NCBI GenBank assembly: GCA_017311315.1
Contig: CM029617.1
Span: forward strand, 3,824,681 to 3,888,680
Length of the DNA stretch: 64,000 nucleotides
Source of the DNA: Dendrocalamus latiflorus
Lineage: Eukaryota > Streptophyta > Magnoliopsida > Poales > Poaceae
Reading direction: 5' to 3'
In this document: in pieces, positions 24,923 to 36,257 of the stretch
Layout of the letters: each line of letters begins with the position of its first letter
Numbering within the stretch: position 1 is the stretch's first letter
Notes under the pieces: generated by a model
Told to the model about the DNA's origin: nothing
The model's input: only the letters and a program-made list of their open reading frames with translations
Database searches by the model: none
Program-made: the position numbers and the translations under genes

Positions 24923-26830
24923 AGTAGTATCAGAGCGGATCACAATGGCATTAGATCATGATCATTTTTCTGGTAAGCCACCGTTTTTCGATGGATAAAA
25001 TTGTATCTATTGGAAAACACGCATGGAGGATTTTCTACAAGCACAAGATAATGCTATTTGGCAAAAAGTTAAAAAATACATATGTAGTGCCTCTTGTTAT
25101 TACTACTGAAAATACTGCTGATGTTGAAGCTAATGCTAAGGCCAGATATATTTTATTGCAAGGGTTGAGTGGAAATGAATTTGTTAGAATTGCTCATATT
25201 AAATTTGTTAATAAAATTTTGTCTACTCTAGCCGATTATCATGAAGGTTCTAAGTTTGTTAAAGGTGTTCATCAGAACCAATTTAAAAAGGAGTACTCTA
25301 AATTTAACATGAAACCTGGAGAATCAGTAGATACACTTTTTGATCATTTCAATAAAATTGTTAGTGATTTGCAATCTGTTGATGTCATATATTTTGATTT
25401 TGACAATGCTCATCAAATCTTAAATGTTTTGGATATGTCTGTTTGGAATGGGTTAGTTACTATTATTAATCATTCTGTTAATATGGAAACACTCACTTTG
25501 AATGATCTTTATTCTAAGATGGAAACATGTGGGATTGATGTTTTGGCCAGGATAAACGAGTCTTATTCTTTGAGTTTAGTGACTAACCAAGCTGACAATT
25601 TTTCTAGTTTCTCTATTATTTCTTTTGTCTACACTATGTTCTATTTCAGATGAACAGTTAAAGGAGATTCTAGAAGAGCAGCTTGTACTTTCCTTCAACA
25701 GGGTGATCAAGGCAATTAGCAACATTAGATCAAGACGGAGAGGAGGTCCAATCATATGTTATGAATGTGGTAAGCCAAATCACATCAAGGTAATTTGCCC
25801 CAAACTGAGAAGCAAAGAGGTCAAGGATGACATGGCACCAATTCGTCGCTCTCAATTTAAGATTGACCTAAGCAAGAAATGCAATTATCTCAAGACGGTC
25901 AACAAAGTACTTTCAGCACTTGATGAGATTGATTTGAGTGATGTTGATCCTGAAAGCGATGATGAAGACAATGGCAAGAAGGAAAGGAGGTGGACTTTAC
26001 AAGGATGTGTTTTATGGCAAACGGTGATGAGCTCAATAATGATGATCTCCATAGTAATCCTAATGAGGTAAAACCTTCTCATACAGATTTATCTCATGTT
26101 GCACTTAGATTGACAGAGGAGCTCAAAAAGTATAAAAAGAAAATTAAAAATCATGATCATGTTGTTGAGAGATGAAATTCTGAAATTAATAGACATAGAG
26201 CTTTTATTTCTGAAGATGTATCTTGTGAGTCTTATTAAGTATTACATTTTGAGTTAGACACTGTTAGAACAATTAATACAATAAATTTGGTTTAACTTAG
26301 TGATATAATTGCTAAACTTGGTGAATTAAGATTGTCACATGACTCTAAAAAGTTAAAACTTACTAATAATGAAATTGAAATGCTTAAATTTAGTTCTTCC
26401 ACATGTTTAGAGTCAAATGTTTCAAATGATCAATCTAAAACTTACTCTAATTATGCATTGCTAGAAGCTAGACTTAATTTTTCTCAGGAATTAATTCAAT
26501 AGATACATTATCATGAGATATTTTTTTTGTTCTAACTATCCTAAACTTAGCACAGAAATAGAAGCATTGACTAGACAACTTAATGATTTTGCTAAAAATA
26601 AAAGATTGGTTCAGTCTAGTACTTCTAAGAATCTTGTGAATGAATATGTTAAATGCACAACTTGTCCCACTTTAGCTAAAGAAAATAAGTACCTTAAAGA
26701 TATTTTAGAGAGATTTTCTTTTGGCAAAAAAATTTAAATATGATTCTAGGCAAGTTAAGATCGAGTGTCAAAAATACTGGTCTAGGATTTAATGCTGCTA
26801 TTTATTCATAAGAATACTGGTCTAAAAATG
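24923..26830 (+). mobile_element. Broken Ty1/copia internal region, gag only
   Basis: A gag frame starts at ATG 24945 (ALDHDHFSGKPPFFDG) and is stopped at once by TAA at 24996. Gag-like sequence continues: IYWKTRMEDFLQAQDNAIWQ, then in another frame from about 25080 to 25620, including FKKEYSKFNMKPGESVDTL. A zinc knuckle with Cys-X2-Cys-X4-His-X4-Cys spacing (CYECGKPNHIKVICPK) lies at about 25757-25804. Coiled, Lys-rich pieces with further stops run to about 26800. Protease, integrase and reverse transcriptase are absent, so this is a truncated dead copy. It ends abruptly against the deaminase-like fragment at 26835. Confidence 0.8.
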
Positions 26831-26834
26831 AGGT

Positions 26835-27508
26835 AGCCACACTTACGATGATGTGATTGAGATGGGTAAAGACGCAGGCAATTAGGGATGGCAATTGTGC
26901 CCGTTTACCCGTGGGTAAATACCCTAATGGAGCCGGGTATGGGATATTTTCTTTACTCACGGGTATGGAAATGGGGGAACACTCTACCCGTCGGGTAAAT
27001 GGGCACGAGTATGGGTAAGCTCCACCCGTACCCGCCCCGCCCGTTTACCCGCGATATAGATTGACAGGTGGCGCAGTCATAGCAATATCTTTAATTACTA
27101 TTGATTGTTATAAAGTTTTCCATATCTCTAATTGCTATTGATTGTTATAAACTTTTTGATAGCTATTATATTTCATTGGAACATCTGTTGCTTATATATA
27201 ATTGTCATTAATTCAACTCTCAGATGGTGACTCTCAGTTCGCGAGTAAACAAGTATGCCCACGGGCGACGGGTATGGATGAGGTTTTTCACCCGTCGTCC
27301 TTCGCGGGTATACCCGTGGGCGTAAATCGGGGTCGTGGGTATGAGCATAGGCGAGCACTACCCGTACCCGCCGCACTCGATTATCATCCCTACAGGCAAT
27401 GAGTTGAAAGCACAAGCTGGCACTGTATTTTTCGCTAACCTGCAACACAGCAAACAAAAATTCGACCACAGTTTCATTGCCATTGTCCACGGTCCACGGT
27501 CTCATTAG
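26835..27508 (+). pseudogene. Porphobilinogen deaminase last-exon fragment, split by a hAT element
   Basis: Two pieces, 26835-26882 and 27401-27508, read through in one frame once the hAT insert and one duplication copy are skipped: SHTYDDVIEMGKDAGNELKA in the first 20 residues, then QAGTVFFANLQ and about 20 more residues to TAG at 27506. This resembles, from memory, the C-terminus of plant hydroxymethylbilane synthase (HEMC), an enzyme of plastid tetrapyrrole synthesis, whose end reads roughly YDDMV.MGKDAG.ELKAKAG.GFF. The fragment lacks all catalytic domains. An AG at 26835-26836 could be the original acceptor, leaving the last exon only. Sequence after the stop to about 27800 looks like a 3' untranslated region. 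It is a dead gene fragment or the tail of a lost duplicate. The family call needs a search. Confidence 0.55.
26883..27392. mobile_element. Non-autonomous hAT element, 510 bp
   Basis: Ends are TAGGGATGGCAATT and the complement of TAGGGATGATAATC. A perfect 8-bp duplication CAGGCAAT flanks it at 26875-26882 and 27393-27400. TAGGGATG ends and 8-bp duplications are typical of Ac-like hAT elements. The interior is GGGTA-rich (many CCCGTTTACCCG and GGGTATGGG units) and codes for nothing. It is clearly the same family as the copy at 57038-57556. Confidence 0.92.
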
Positions 27509-28608
27509 GAATCGGATGCCCCGCAGGTGAAGAGTAGGGTTGTTTTGACATTCTTTTTCCACTTCCCCAGCTAGTTCTGCTAGTGTCTACTCTTATAGCA
27601 CATAGTTGTAGCATTCAGATATGTACAATGGATGCTCTTGACCATGTGTGGGTTAGAAATATGCCTAGATCATCCATGCAAAGCTTGTAACTGCCCCCTG
27701 TATTTGCAATGAGTTCTGCTAGAGGCCTGTACATCAGGTTGTGTTGTACCATTGTAATCTTATGTAATTTCGGTGATCTCTGGTTGTCTTAACATTTAAT
27801 AATCATTCGCATATGTTGTTATAGTAAATTAATGATAAGCTTATGTAACGTTCGATGCTTCTTTTCAGCATCTTGTAATTCAGGTTGAATTCTCTGCTCA
27901 TCAATTGGCCATTCTTGCAATTAACTAAGCAACGTTTAGCTGTATCATCCTCGCTGTTAACAATATTCAACTGCTAGGCTTCACTCTAAATAGTTTCAAA
28001 TTCTAGCTTCTGTCTTACATCTTATGGTTTTTCATTTTTTCTTATTTTTTCTTATTTTATATTATTTACACTAACATAACATTTTTTAATTCTATTTTTA
28101 TATAAAATAGATTAATAACAACTATAGCATAAAATAAATTAGAAATCGGAGTGCACCCTAAAGTTGGTTGGTTCTGTAGACAGCAGTAGCAAAGAGAGAA
28201 AAGAATCGGAATACAATTTCCAAGGTCAACCAGCACAGTAGCACTGGGTAGTAATCACAGTACACGCGTACACAAGAAAGCTGAGGAAACGCGGAGGGCA
28301 TGCGTGGGACGAGTCAGAGCCCCAAAAGAAAAATGAAAACCCAACCAACATCCCTTCCCTGGCCACTGAACGCTGGGCCCCACCCGTCAGCCTCAGGGGG
28401 GCGCTTGTGGCCAGCGGCGAAGCGCCCCGAAGCATAAAGAAACATCCACATCTCGCACGGCCCGTTTCGCTTCGACACGCACGCACCCGCACCCAACTCT
28501 CCCCGTCCGTCTCCTCTCTTCGATTCGCAAGCCTCCAAGCTCGCAACTCGCACGAACCCTAGCAGCCTAGCTCACAGCCCGAATCCGCCGCGAGACGCGC
28601 GCCGGCTG
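27509..28608 (+). other. Tail of the fragment, then upstream region of the MYB gene
   Basis: 27509-27800 resembles an old 3' untranslated region. 28020-28140 is AT-rich. From about 28220 the sequence becomes GC-rich and CT-rich toward the MYB start, so the promoter and leader of that gene lie here. I found no evening element or clear TATA box that I would defend. Confidence 0.4.
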
Positions 28609-31600
28609 ATGGTTTCGATGAGCACGACGCCCAAGCCGCTCGAAAACGCCGCCGGCGCCGGCGCAGGCGGAGGTGGGGGCGGGGACGGGGGCGGAGGCGG
28701 AGGCGGAGGCAAGCAGCAGCAGCAGGTGGTGGTTGTGGCGCCGCCGCCTATGGCGGTGCCGGTCGCGTTGGAGGAGATCAGGAAGGTGAGGAAGCCGTAC
28801 ACCATCTCCAAGTCGCGGGAGAGCTGGACGGAGGCGGAGCACGACAAGTTCCTCGAGGCGCTGCAGCTGTGAGTGCCCAATTCTCCCCCGTCTCCGCACG
28901 CTCTGGGTCCGGGAAGTTTGGTCATGCGCTTTCGTCGTACTTCCTTTTCTTTTCTATGCGGCGGCGGCGGCGCCTGCGTCGTTGTGGAACTGGATTTGTT
29001 GGTGCATCTGCCCCTGCAAGTGCTAATTCGGGCTAGTTTAAAAGGTGTTTTTTTTGGTGGAGGTTATCAATTCCGAATAGGTTTTGCCTGTTGGGTCGAG
29101 TTGGATGGTGAGGTTTTGGTCGAATCTGTTAAATTGCACGGTCGTGGTTGGCAGGCACTTACGGTCGTGGATGGTATTCATGTTCAATTGGTGTAATGGG
29201 ATTGTGGGATGGGGGTTGGTTCGAATTTTCCGAAATTTTGTGACTTGGGTTGCTTGGAAGTATGCGATGTATGTCAGAAGCTGGGAAGAACAGCAGAACC
29301 ATTATTTTGATAAGGCATTTCAGCTGCAATGGTTAATGTGTATAAGATCGTTAGCTGTAGGATTGAGCGAGGAGGTAACTGGTGGTATTCCTATCTGTGG
29401 ATCTGTAGGGTGCTTGCTGTTGCTGCTGTCCAAAAACAATTAAACATCACTGATAAATAGTATTTCCTGTATTTTGGACTACATCTTTTTGTCCTTTTCC
29501 CTCATACTGAACTGGCATCAGATGATGATTATTGATTAAGAAGAAACATTGGATTGCTATATCTGCCCAAAATTTTCTGGTGATGTCTCTTTTGAGCTTG
29601 TTCTGCATGGTGTGATGATGATCTTTAATTTCTAATCTTGTTGCTAAACTTTCAATCTACATATTATTTATGTGACTTTAATTTATTCATTTAGGATATC
29701 TCTGTTTTTATTATTCAATGATTGTAAAAATATGTAGCCAAAAGTTTAGCAGCAAATTGTAATTAAAGGAACATTGTAAAAAGTGCTTTTGTAGAATAGT
29801 CCACTAATCCTACTTCTGGAATGCTTTTGTGAGAACTATGATGGTCTATCCGCGTTTCTGAAATTTGCATCTTTCTTTTGTCTGTTGTAGGTTTGATCGT
29901 GATTGGAAAAAGATTGAAGCCTATGTTGGCTCAAAAACTGTGATACAGGTATAGTTCGTAGCTATCTTAACATTTGCTTCTTTTCTGCTAGCTTCCGGAT
30001 GTGCTAGTGATATTTTGATTTGAGGTTTTCTTTATTCAACTGGTAGACAATGTCACACATTCTTCAAATATACTTAACATGCCTTATGATGTTCTTTGTC
30101 GACTAATCTTATTGGTACCTAGAATCTTATGCTTGATATGAATAAAATCCAGTTTCAGTCATAAATCTGCTTCTCGTTTTTGCAAATGCTATGGCACTTA
30201 ATAAGAAATAAGAAAAATTTAAGCTCTATGCTTAGCTTTGTGTTTTTAGTGTAACAAGCATCGTTCTTTTTGGCTTCGGCTTATGACTGCGGCTTATGAC
30301 ATTTTGGTTGTTTATGAGAGAGAGTATAGAGTAATAGAAACTTGTGTACGGTTTTGGACGATATAAGTGAAGTCACTAAAGTGTTTACTACAATTAACTT
30401 GTAGACACTGCTTTGAAAAGACACTTCGTTTGAAAACTGGTTATTGTAGAAAAGTTAAAAAACAGCTTTTAGAAGCTGAAAAGAAGATGTCTACATTGTG
30501 TTCAATTTCTATAGTGTAGTTACAAGTCAACCAAATTGAGTTTCATTTGAAAAGTTGAATAATAATATACTTGTGTTTATTAGAAGCTACAACTGCATTA
30601 TACAGAAAACTAGAGAGTTAATTCCTCTTCCAAACAGTATAAGAGGCAGGTTTTTGGTGCTAAATAAAATGAACTATTCCTTGTCATTCTAATGTCTCTT
30701 GACACACTGTGCACAATCTAAAAAAAAATTGTTTTGACAGATAAGGAGCCATGCACAGAAGTACTTTTTGAAGGTTCAAAAGAATGGTACAGGCGAACAT
30801 CTGCCCCCACCCCGGCCAAAGCGCAAAGCAGCTCATCCATATCCACAGAAGGCCTCTAAAAACGGTATGTACTGTTCAACTTCCTAGTCTCATTGGCATG
30901 AAGTATTTGTAGTTTGGTGAGTAGTAATCAGAATTTATTTAGCACCTGCAGTTTCTCAAACTTTTTTATCACAACAACCTCCTGCTCTGAGGGAGCAAGG
31001 CTGTGCTATGTCTATGGATACATCTACCGATGTTAGAAACACAAATGCAAATGATGTGGTGCCTTCCTGGGACAATGCTCCTGTTCAACCTTTCATTGCA
31101 AGTCATACACAAGGTCTGTTATTACTATCATCATAATCTCCATTGAAGACTAATGATTTTTGGAGGAAATACTAAGGTTTCACATATTTGACAGGTACAG
31201 GTGTGGTTGTAACAAATAACTGCTCTAGTAGCATAGAGAGCCCATCTGGAACTTGGCCAACTTCTGAAGCAGTTGAACAAGAAAATGTGCTTCCACCACT
31301 CCGTGGTGAGTTCCCTCCTGCCGCACGCACTATGCAAATCCACCCTTGCAACTGTTCTATAGACCAACAACTTAGTGCGATGGTCTTGGAACTGCTGCAA
31401 AATTCATTTTCCTTCTTCCAGTCATATTAGATAAAATTCTGTTACACTTAAATTAAGGTTTGGTGCTACGGTGCCCATCTCATTTTATATTTTATGATCC
31501 ACGTTGGGCAGCCTAAGCCTATCTTTGATGGTCAATGAAAACTAAGTTTATCAAGTTGATAGGCTTTGATCTTCTCTCATTTAAACTGGTTTGAGATTAC

Positions 31601-34286
31601 GATGGTACTAGGAAGTAATTGGCTACTTAAATTTGTTTTCCAAGGTTTTCGCTAACAAAGGAAAACCAGTAAAATGGGGAGAACCTGATCTTTTTGCCCT
31701 AGTGTGCTGTGTTCGCCACCGGAGATAGGCTTAGTTTTTTAAATTGCTGCAATAAGAACAGTAAACTTGTAGAGGCACTGCTGTTTAATGACAGCCACGT
31801 TACACCTTCTTGGATACAGCAATAGGCACAGGCTAGATCATTTAAGATTGGGGTGGTATTGTGATTCTTTCAGATCATTCAGGGTATTTCACTTACCTAC
31901 AGAAGATTTGTTGTAGTCTCGCACATGGAATTTAAGAAGATATACATATGATTTTGACAGAGAAATCCCTGATGATTCGAATTGTCTCATTTTTATATTT
32001 AACAGGATTGTTTCACAAAACACAACTGAGAGCCTAGCCATCGAAGGCTTAAGTATGTCCAATTGTGTCGTCTTGTGAAGTGACTTAGAAACATAGGCCA
32101 ACCTATTACTAACAACTTCACGCCTCTCAGATAGCTGGCCTATTTATGAGAAGCCTGACCTTTTGGTCTTACATGACAGACATTAAAATTTATCATGTCC
32201 TAATCTGTTCAGTTAGGGACATGTTGTTGAGTTTTCACCATATTATGAAATATGATCTCTTGTTGTGTTGGTTAAATATCTGTTTAATATAGAGATATTG
32301 GTGTGAGACTGTGATTGCATTTCTACCACTGTATCCTTAAGTCTGCTTCTCCCTGGTTACACATGCAGCTATGCCGGATTTTGCCCAAGTATACAACTTT
32401 CTGGGAAGCATATTTGATCCAGATACTAGTGGGCATTTGCAGAGGTTAAAGGCGATGGATCCGATTGATGTTGAAACGGTATGTCTTCTGTAAGCTCTAC
32501 TTTTTCATTAAACCGTTTGGTCATTCACAATTGTATTACTTTTCCTATTTGAATGGTATTAGCTTGTCAATGCCTAATTATTGTTTCTATTTGCTCGTTT
32601 CTGCTGTAGTCTTGGCTGTAGTTCTCTGGTAGAAATAGTTAGTGTTTTACAGATGACTCTAATAGTCACGTCTTTTGATTAACATGATCATAAATAGAGT
32701 GCATTCTTGACTTTGAGATATAATTTCTGAATGTTCTATCATAATTTTCTTTTTGCAGCACAGTTCGAATAAAAATCTAGCAGTTATGATGTTACTAAAA
32801 ATCATAAATATCTGGCAGTAATAATGTTAGATAAGTTTAAGTTTCTGGGCCCCACTTAGCTACAAAACATTTAGTAAAATTTCAAGTGCCACCAACATTC
32901 CGCATCACTCTTTCTATTTTTAGAATATAAGAAACACAAAACCCTTTTCAGTCCTGAGGTCCAAACATTCAGTTGACGTAATCGTTCTCCACATTGTGCA
33001 GCTCTAACTCTTAACTAAAAATTCACCTGCTGTAAGAGTTCTTTTTTCCCCAAAAAGAAGTTATTCAGATATGTTATGCTTTTAACTTTGTATTGCATGC
33101 ATTTGTCTTTACTTCTGTTCTCCTCCCTTTATTTTTGTCAATGTTCTGATTCCTGACTGCTTTCTTTCCATCGTTTTGTTTTGTTTCTCCCTCTACTGCA
33201 TTGCATTGCTATCAATTCACGTTCTTGTATTCTATGGACAACTGTACCATTACTGATATATTTGTTCACACCGCTGTGCTATTTCACTTACAATGAGAGT
33301 GTGTTGAGTTGGCTAATCTACAGGTACTGCTGCTGATGAGAAATCTATCCATGAACCTGACTAGCCCTGACTTTGAGGCACATGTAAGTTGCTTTCTTTC
33401 TTCTTTCCACTCACATTTCTCTTTTAGCTTTGTGCACTTTGTAGTTGTCTACTTGTCTCAGCATGTTGTGAGTGATATCCCAATGCTTGTACCATACTAC
33501 CATTAGGGTTTACCGTATTTTCATTCAATGCAGTGATTCTGATGATAATATAATGCTTTCAGATATTGTTGTCACTGTTGTATTACCCTAGAACTCCCTG
33601 AAATTCCAGTTTATGTTTCACAATAATAATGGAAATGGGAATTTTCCATTGATCCGAGGTGTTCTGAAATCTGAAGTCACGTGGCCTTTCTAGCTAACCC
33701 CCCCCCCCCCCCAACATGTATATTCCCAACTGTCTGTTAGCTCCTAGTTTAGCTTCCTTAGTGGCATCTTCTCCCCTGCCATATTTTCACCTGGGAGCCT
33801 CTGTTCTTAAAAAAACACGTGCTTGATATGTTAGAATCTTGCTGATCTGTTTTGGGGCTATCCACTATTGCATTGGTTTTCCTGTGAATGTTTAACTTGC
33901 AGGAACATAACTACATCCATCTCTTTTCAAACTTTCTACTGATGAATTGATCCTTACATGGGATTGTAATAACGTAGTGACCATAGAAACAATTTATGGA
34001 ACATTTTTTCCCCTAGTAACTTTGAAAAGCCGCTATTATTGTGGTTTCCAAATATACCCTTGGAACACATTAACCATGTTGATAAGAAGCATATCTTCTG
34101 TTCTACATGACACTTTGAAAATCGAAACACTTCTTGGTTTGTTCTAATGCACTGTTCTGAAATCCTGATCGATTCACCCCCTGATTGCAGCGGAAGTTGC
34201 TATCATCCTATAGTTCTGGTGGAGATCAAATTGAAGGCGTGGAAAATCTTGGATCTCCTCAGAGTTGCCATCTTCCATTCATGTAA
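28609..34286 (+). CDS. REVEILLE-like (LHY/CCA1-like) single-MYB transcription factor
   Basis: Eight exons: 28609-28868, 29891-29948, 30741-30864, 30943-31113, 31195-31305, 32369-32478, 33324-33383, 34191-34286; 329 residues, all GT..AG. A Gly/Gln-rich N-terminus (about 14-44) precedes one MYB repeat (about 66-116: three spaced Trp/Phe positions, then SHAQKYF at 109-115). Next come the basic, proline-rich PPPRPKRKAAHPYP and a C-terminal conserved block, MPDFAQVYNFLGSIFDP, followed by LKAMDPIDVETVLLLMRNLS. This C-terminal block marks the RVE4/6/8 class, which binds evening elements and activates afternoon clock genes in Arabidopsis. The nuclear role is from family knowledge. ATG 28609 is used; an in-frame ATG at 28618 is equally possible. 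Exon 4 could start at 30952 and exon 5 at 31201 instead. The gene looks intact. Confidence 0.92.
30256..30495 (+). mobile_element. MITE, family X copy inside MYB intron 2
   Basis: Contains TTTACTACAATTAACTTGTAGAC at about 30388 and ends GCTGAAAAGAAGATG, matching the family interior and right end. The left end has GTTCTTTTTGGCTT. It lies wholly inside the intron between exons 2 and 3 and leaves the splice sites untouched. Confidence 0.6.
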
Positions 34287-35477
34287 CACTTAAGTTACTT
34301 TCCTTGTTCATGTACTTGCGACCTGATACATATTGCATCGCGACATTGACAAAGAGCATTTGCATTTTCCAGGGTAACAAGTGAATGAGAGAGCACTGTC
34401 CATTTGCCGTCCAAGCTTCAGTTGTTTCCACGAGACGTTCTTGTGTGCTTCTTGTACTGGAGTTCTGGACAGCTGGTCTGGCAGTTTATGAATGCTAGCG
34501 ATGTGTTGTGGCAGTGACATATGTATAGCTTCCCATAGGCTAGTTTTGCTCATCAAATTCATGTAGATAGCCAGTTTTGTGTGCTCGTGCAATTCCTTTT
34601 TGCTCGGGTGGGGCATAGCTCGATATGTTTTTGTATGGCCATATTATTTTCAGCTTATGGCTTATGATAAATAGTATGGTTACTCTACCATCTTTTCGAA
34701 TCAAGCTTTTTAGGACAGACTTTTTGAAGCGATTTATCGACACTCGGTTCGTTCGTACAAGCACTTGTTTTAGGGGCATAGCTATAAGTCATTAGCCGCA
34801 TCGAAAAAGGATGTCATATGTATACATCTATGTATGCATGTATGTAAATGTGTGATTATGTAATGCTTGAAATACCGTGAGTCTTTGATTAAGGTAATAA
34901 TATGCTGAATAATCCAGCCGGGTGTATTCTCTACTATCTATAATGTAATGCACTCAACTACTATGTAACGGGAGTTTTGAATTGTGGATCTGCCTTAAAA
35001 CAGTTACTTTTTAAACTTTTGTCTTGATTATTATCATATTGTATTGAAATCCCATTCATTTTTAAATTCATTTGAGTTTGCAGTTCGTATTGCTGGCTTT
35101 TGATATTTTGATCTCCCTTTGTTCACCTCGGGTGCTGTCTGTAATCTGTACTCCAAAAGTCAATATCCACTACAGAACAACTGCTGTATGACCAGTGGCA
35201 ATGTACGCATTTTTTAAGGGAAAAATCGATTATTTGCCGTCTAAAGATCGCTTCTTCGTGATTCGTCACTCGATGGATTGCCTTTTAAAAATTGCTACTC
35301 ATTTTGTAGAAATAATTAGGATTTGCCACCATCTATGAAACGTCGAATTTGCTCCTGCCCAACCAGACTTAGACCTGGCCCTAGTCTGTCCCTAATGAGT
35401 CAAACTAAGGTGCCGCTCGGTTGGACAGTTTATGATAATGAGGTATGAGAAAAGTGCTAAACGAATACGCCATGCTA
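34287..35477. other. 3' region of the MYB gene and spacer
   Basis: The first few hundred bases (to roughly 34600) probably hold the MYB 3' untranslated region. The rest is AT-rich, with CATCTATGTATGCATGTATGTA near 34826. No further gene is seen. Confidence 0.4.
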
Positions 35478-35944
35478 AGAGCATCTCCAATAGTAACTTA
35501 AGGCATGTCCAATGGTGACTTATGAGCTAGCTCTAAACATATTATTTCATATTTTAATAGAAGAGAGAGAAAAGCTAGCTCTTGATCAAGAGCTAGTCTC
35601 ATACACACATTCCAAGATTATATGAGGATGTCATGTGGGACTATTCATGTTATGAGTTATGTGCTAAAAGTTAATATCATTGGAGAAGTTATCTTAGAGC
35701 TAGTAACTAGCTCATACCATTGTACATGCCCTTATGAGCTAGCTCTAAGCATATTATTTCATATTTTAATAGAAGAGAGAGAAAAGCTATATCTTGATCA
35801 AGAGCTAGTTTCATACACACATTCCAAGATTATGTGAGAGTGTCATGTGAGGCTATTTATGTTATGAGCTATGTGCTAAAAGTTAGTACTATTGGAGAAG
35901 TTATCTTAGAGCTAGTAACTAGCTCATACTGTTGGAGATGCTCT
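35478..35944. mobile_element. Outer MITE, interrupted by a second copy
   Basis: Ends are AGAGCATCTCCAATAGT at 35478 and ACTGTTGGAGATGCTCT ending at 35944, a good inverted repeat. The element is split after 35500 by the inner MITE. Apart from that insert its interior is the same sequence as the inner copy (GAGCTAGCTCTAAGCATATT.. and ..GAGCTAGTAACTAGCTCAT). Its own target duplication is not clear. Confidence 0.75.
35501..35731. mobile_element. Inner Tourist-like MITE, 231 bp
   Basis: Ends are AGGCATGTCCAATGG and the complement of GGGCATGTACAATGG. It is flanked by TTA at 35498-35500 and 35732-35734, the 3-bp duplication typical of PIF/Harbinger (Tourist) elements. The interior is roughly 90% identical by eye to the outer element it interrupts. 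Confidence 0.82.
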
Positions 35945-36257
35945 GATTTGTCTTGCTTTTCTCCTTTCCGCGAGGGAAAACACACTACCTCGTACAGCGC
36001 ATAGCTTCATTGAAGACGTCATTTGGGCAGACGTATTCCCCTTGAACTCAACCGAAGTGACCCCATGCCACGGTGGTCGTTACTTTGGTGACGGGTGAGG
36101 AGCCGCGGAGACGAAAGACTGACACCTAGGCAAGTAGCAACCTCCGAACTCTACCGCACTCCACGTCTCGCCCAAATCTCCGACGAGCCGAGGAGGAGGA
36201 GGAAGAGGAAGGGTGGCAGGAGACCCCTGCAGGCGCGGCTCAGCGGGCGGTGCGGGA

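Noticed and set aside
24945..26740. Gag frames as a domesticated host gene
   Set aside because: A stop 17 codons after the ATG and several frameshifts argue for a dead element, not a preserved gene.
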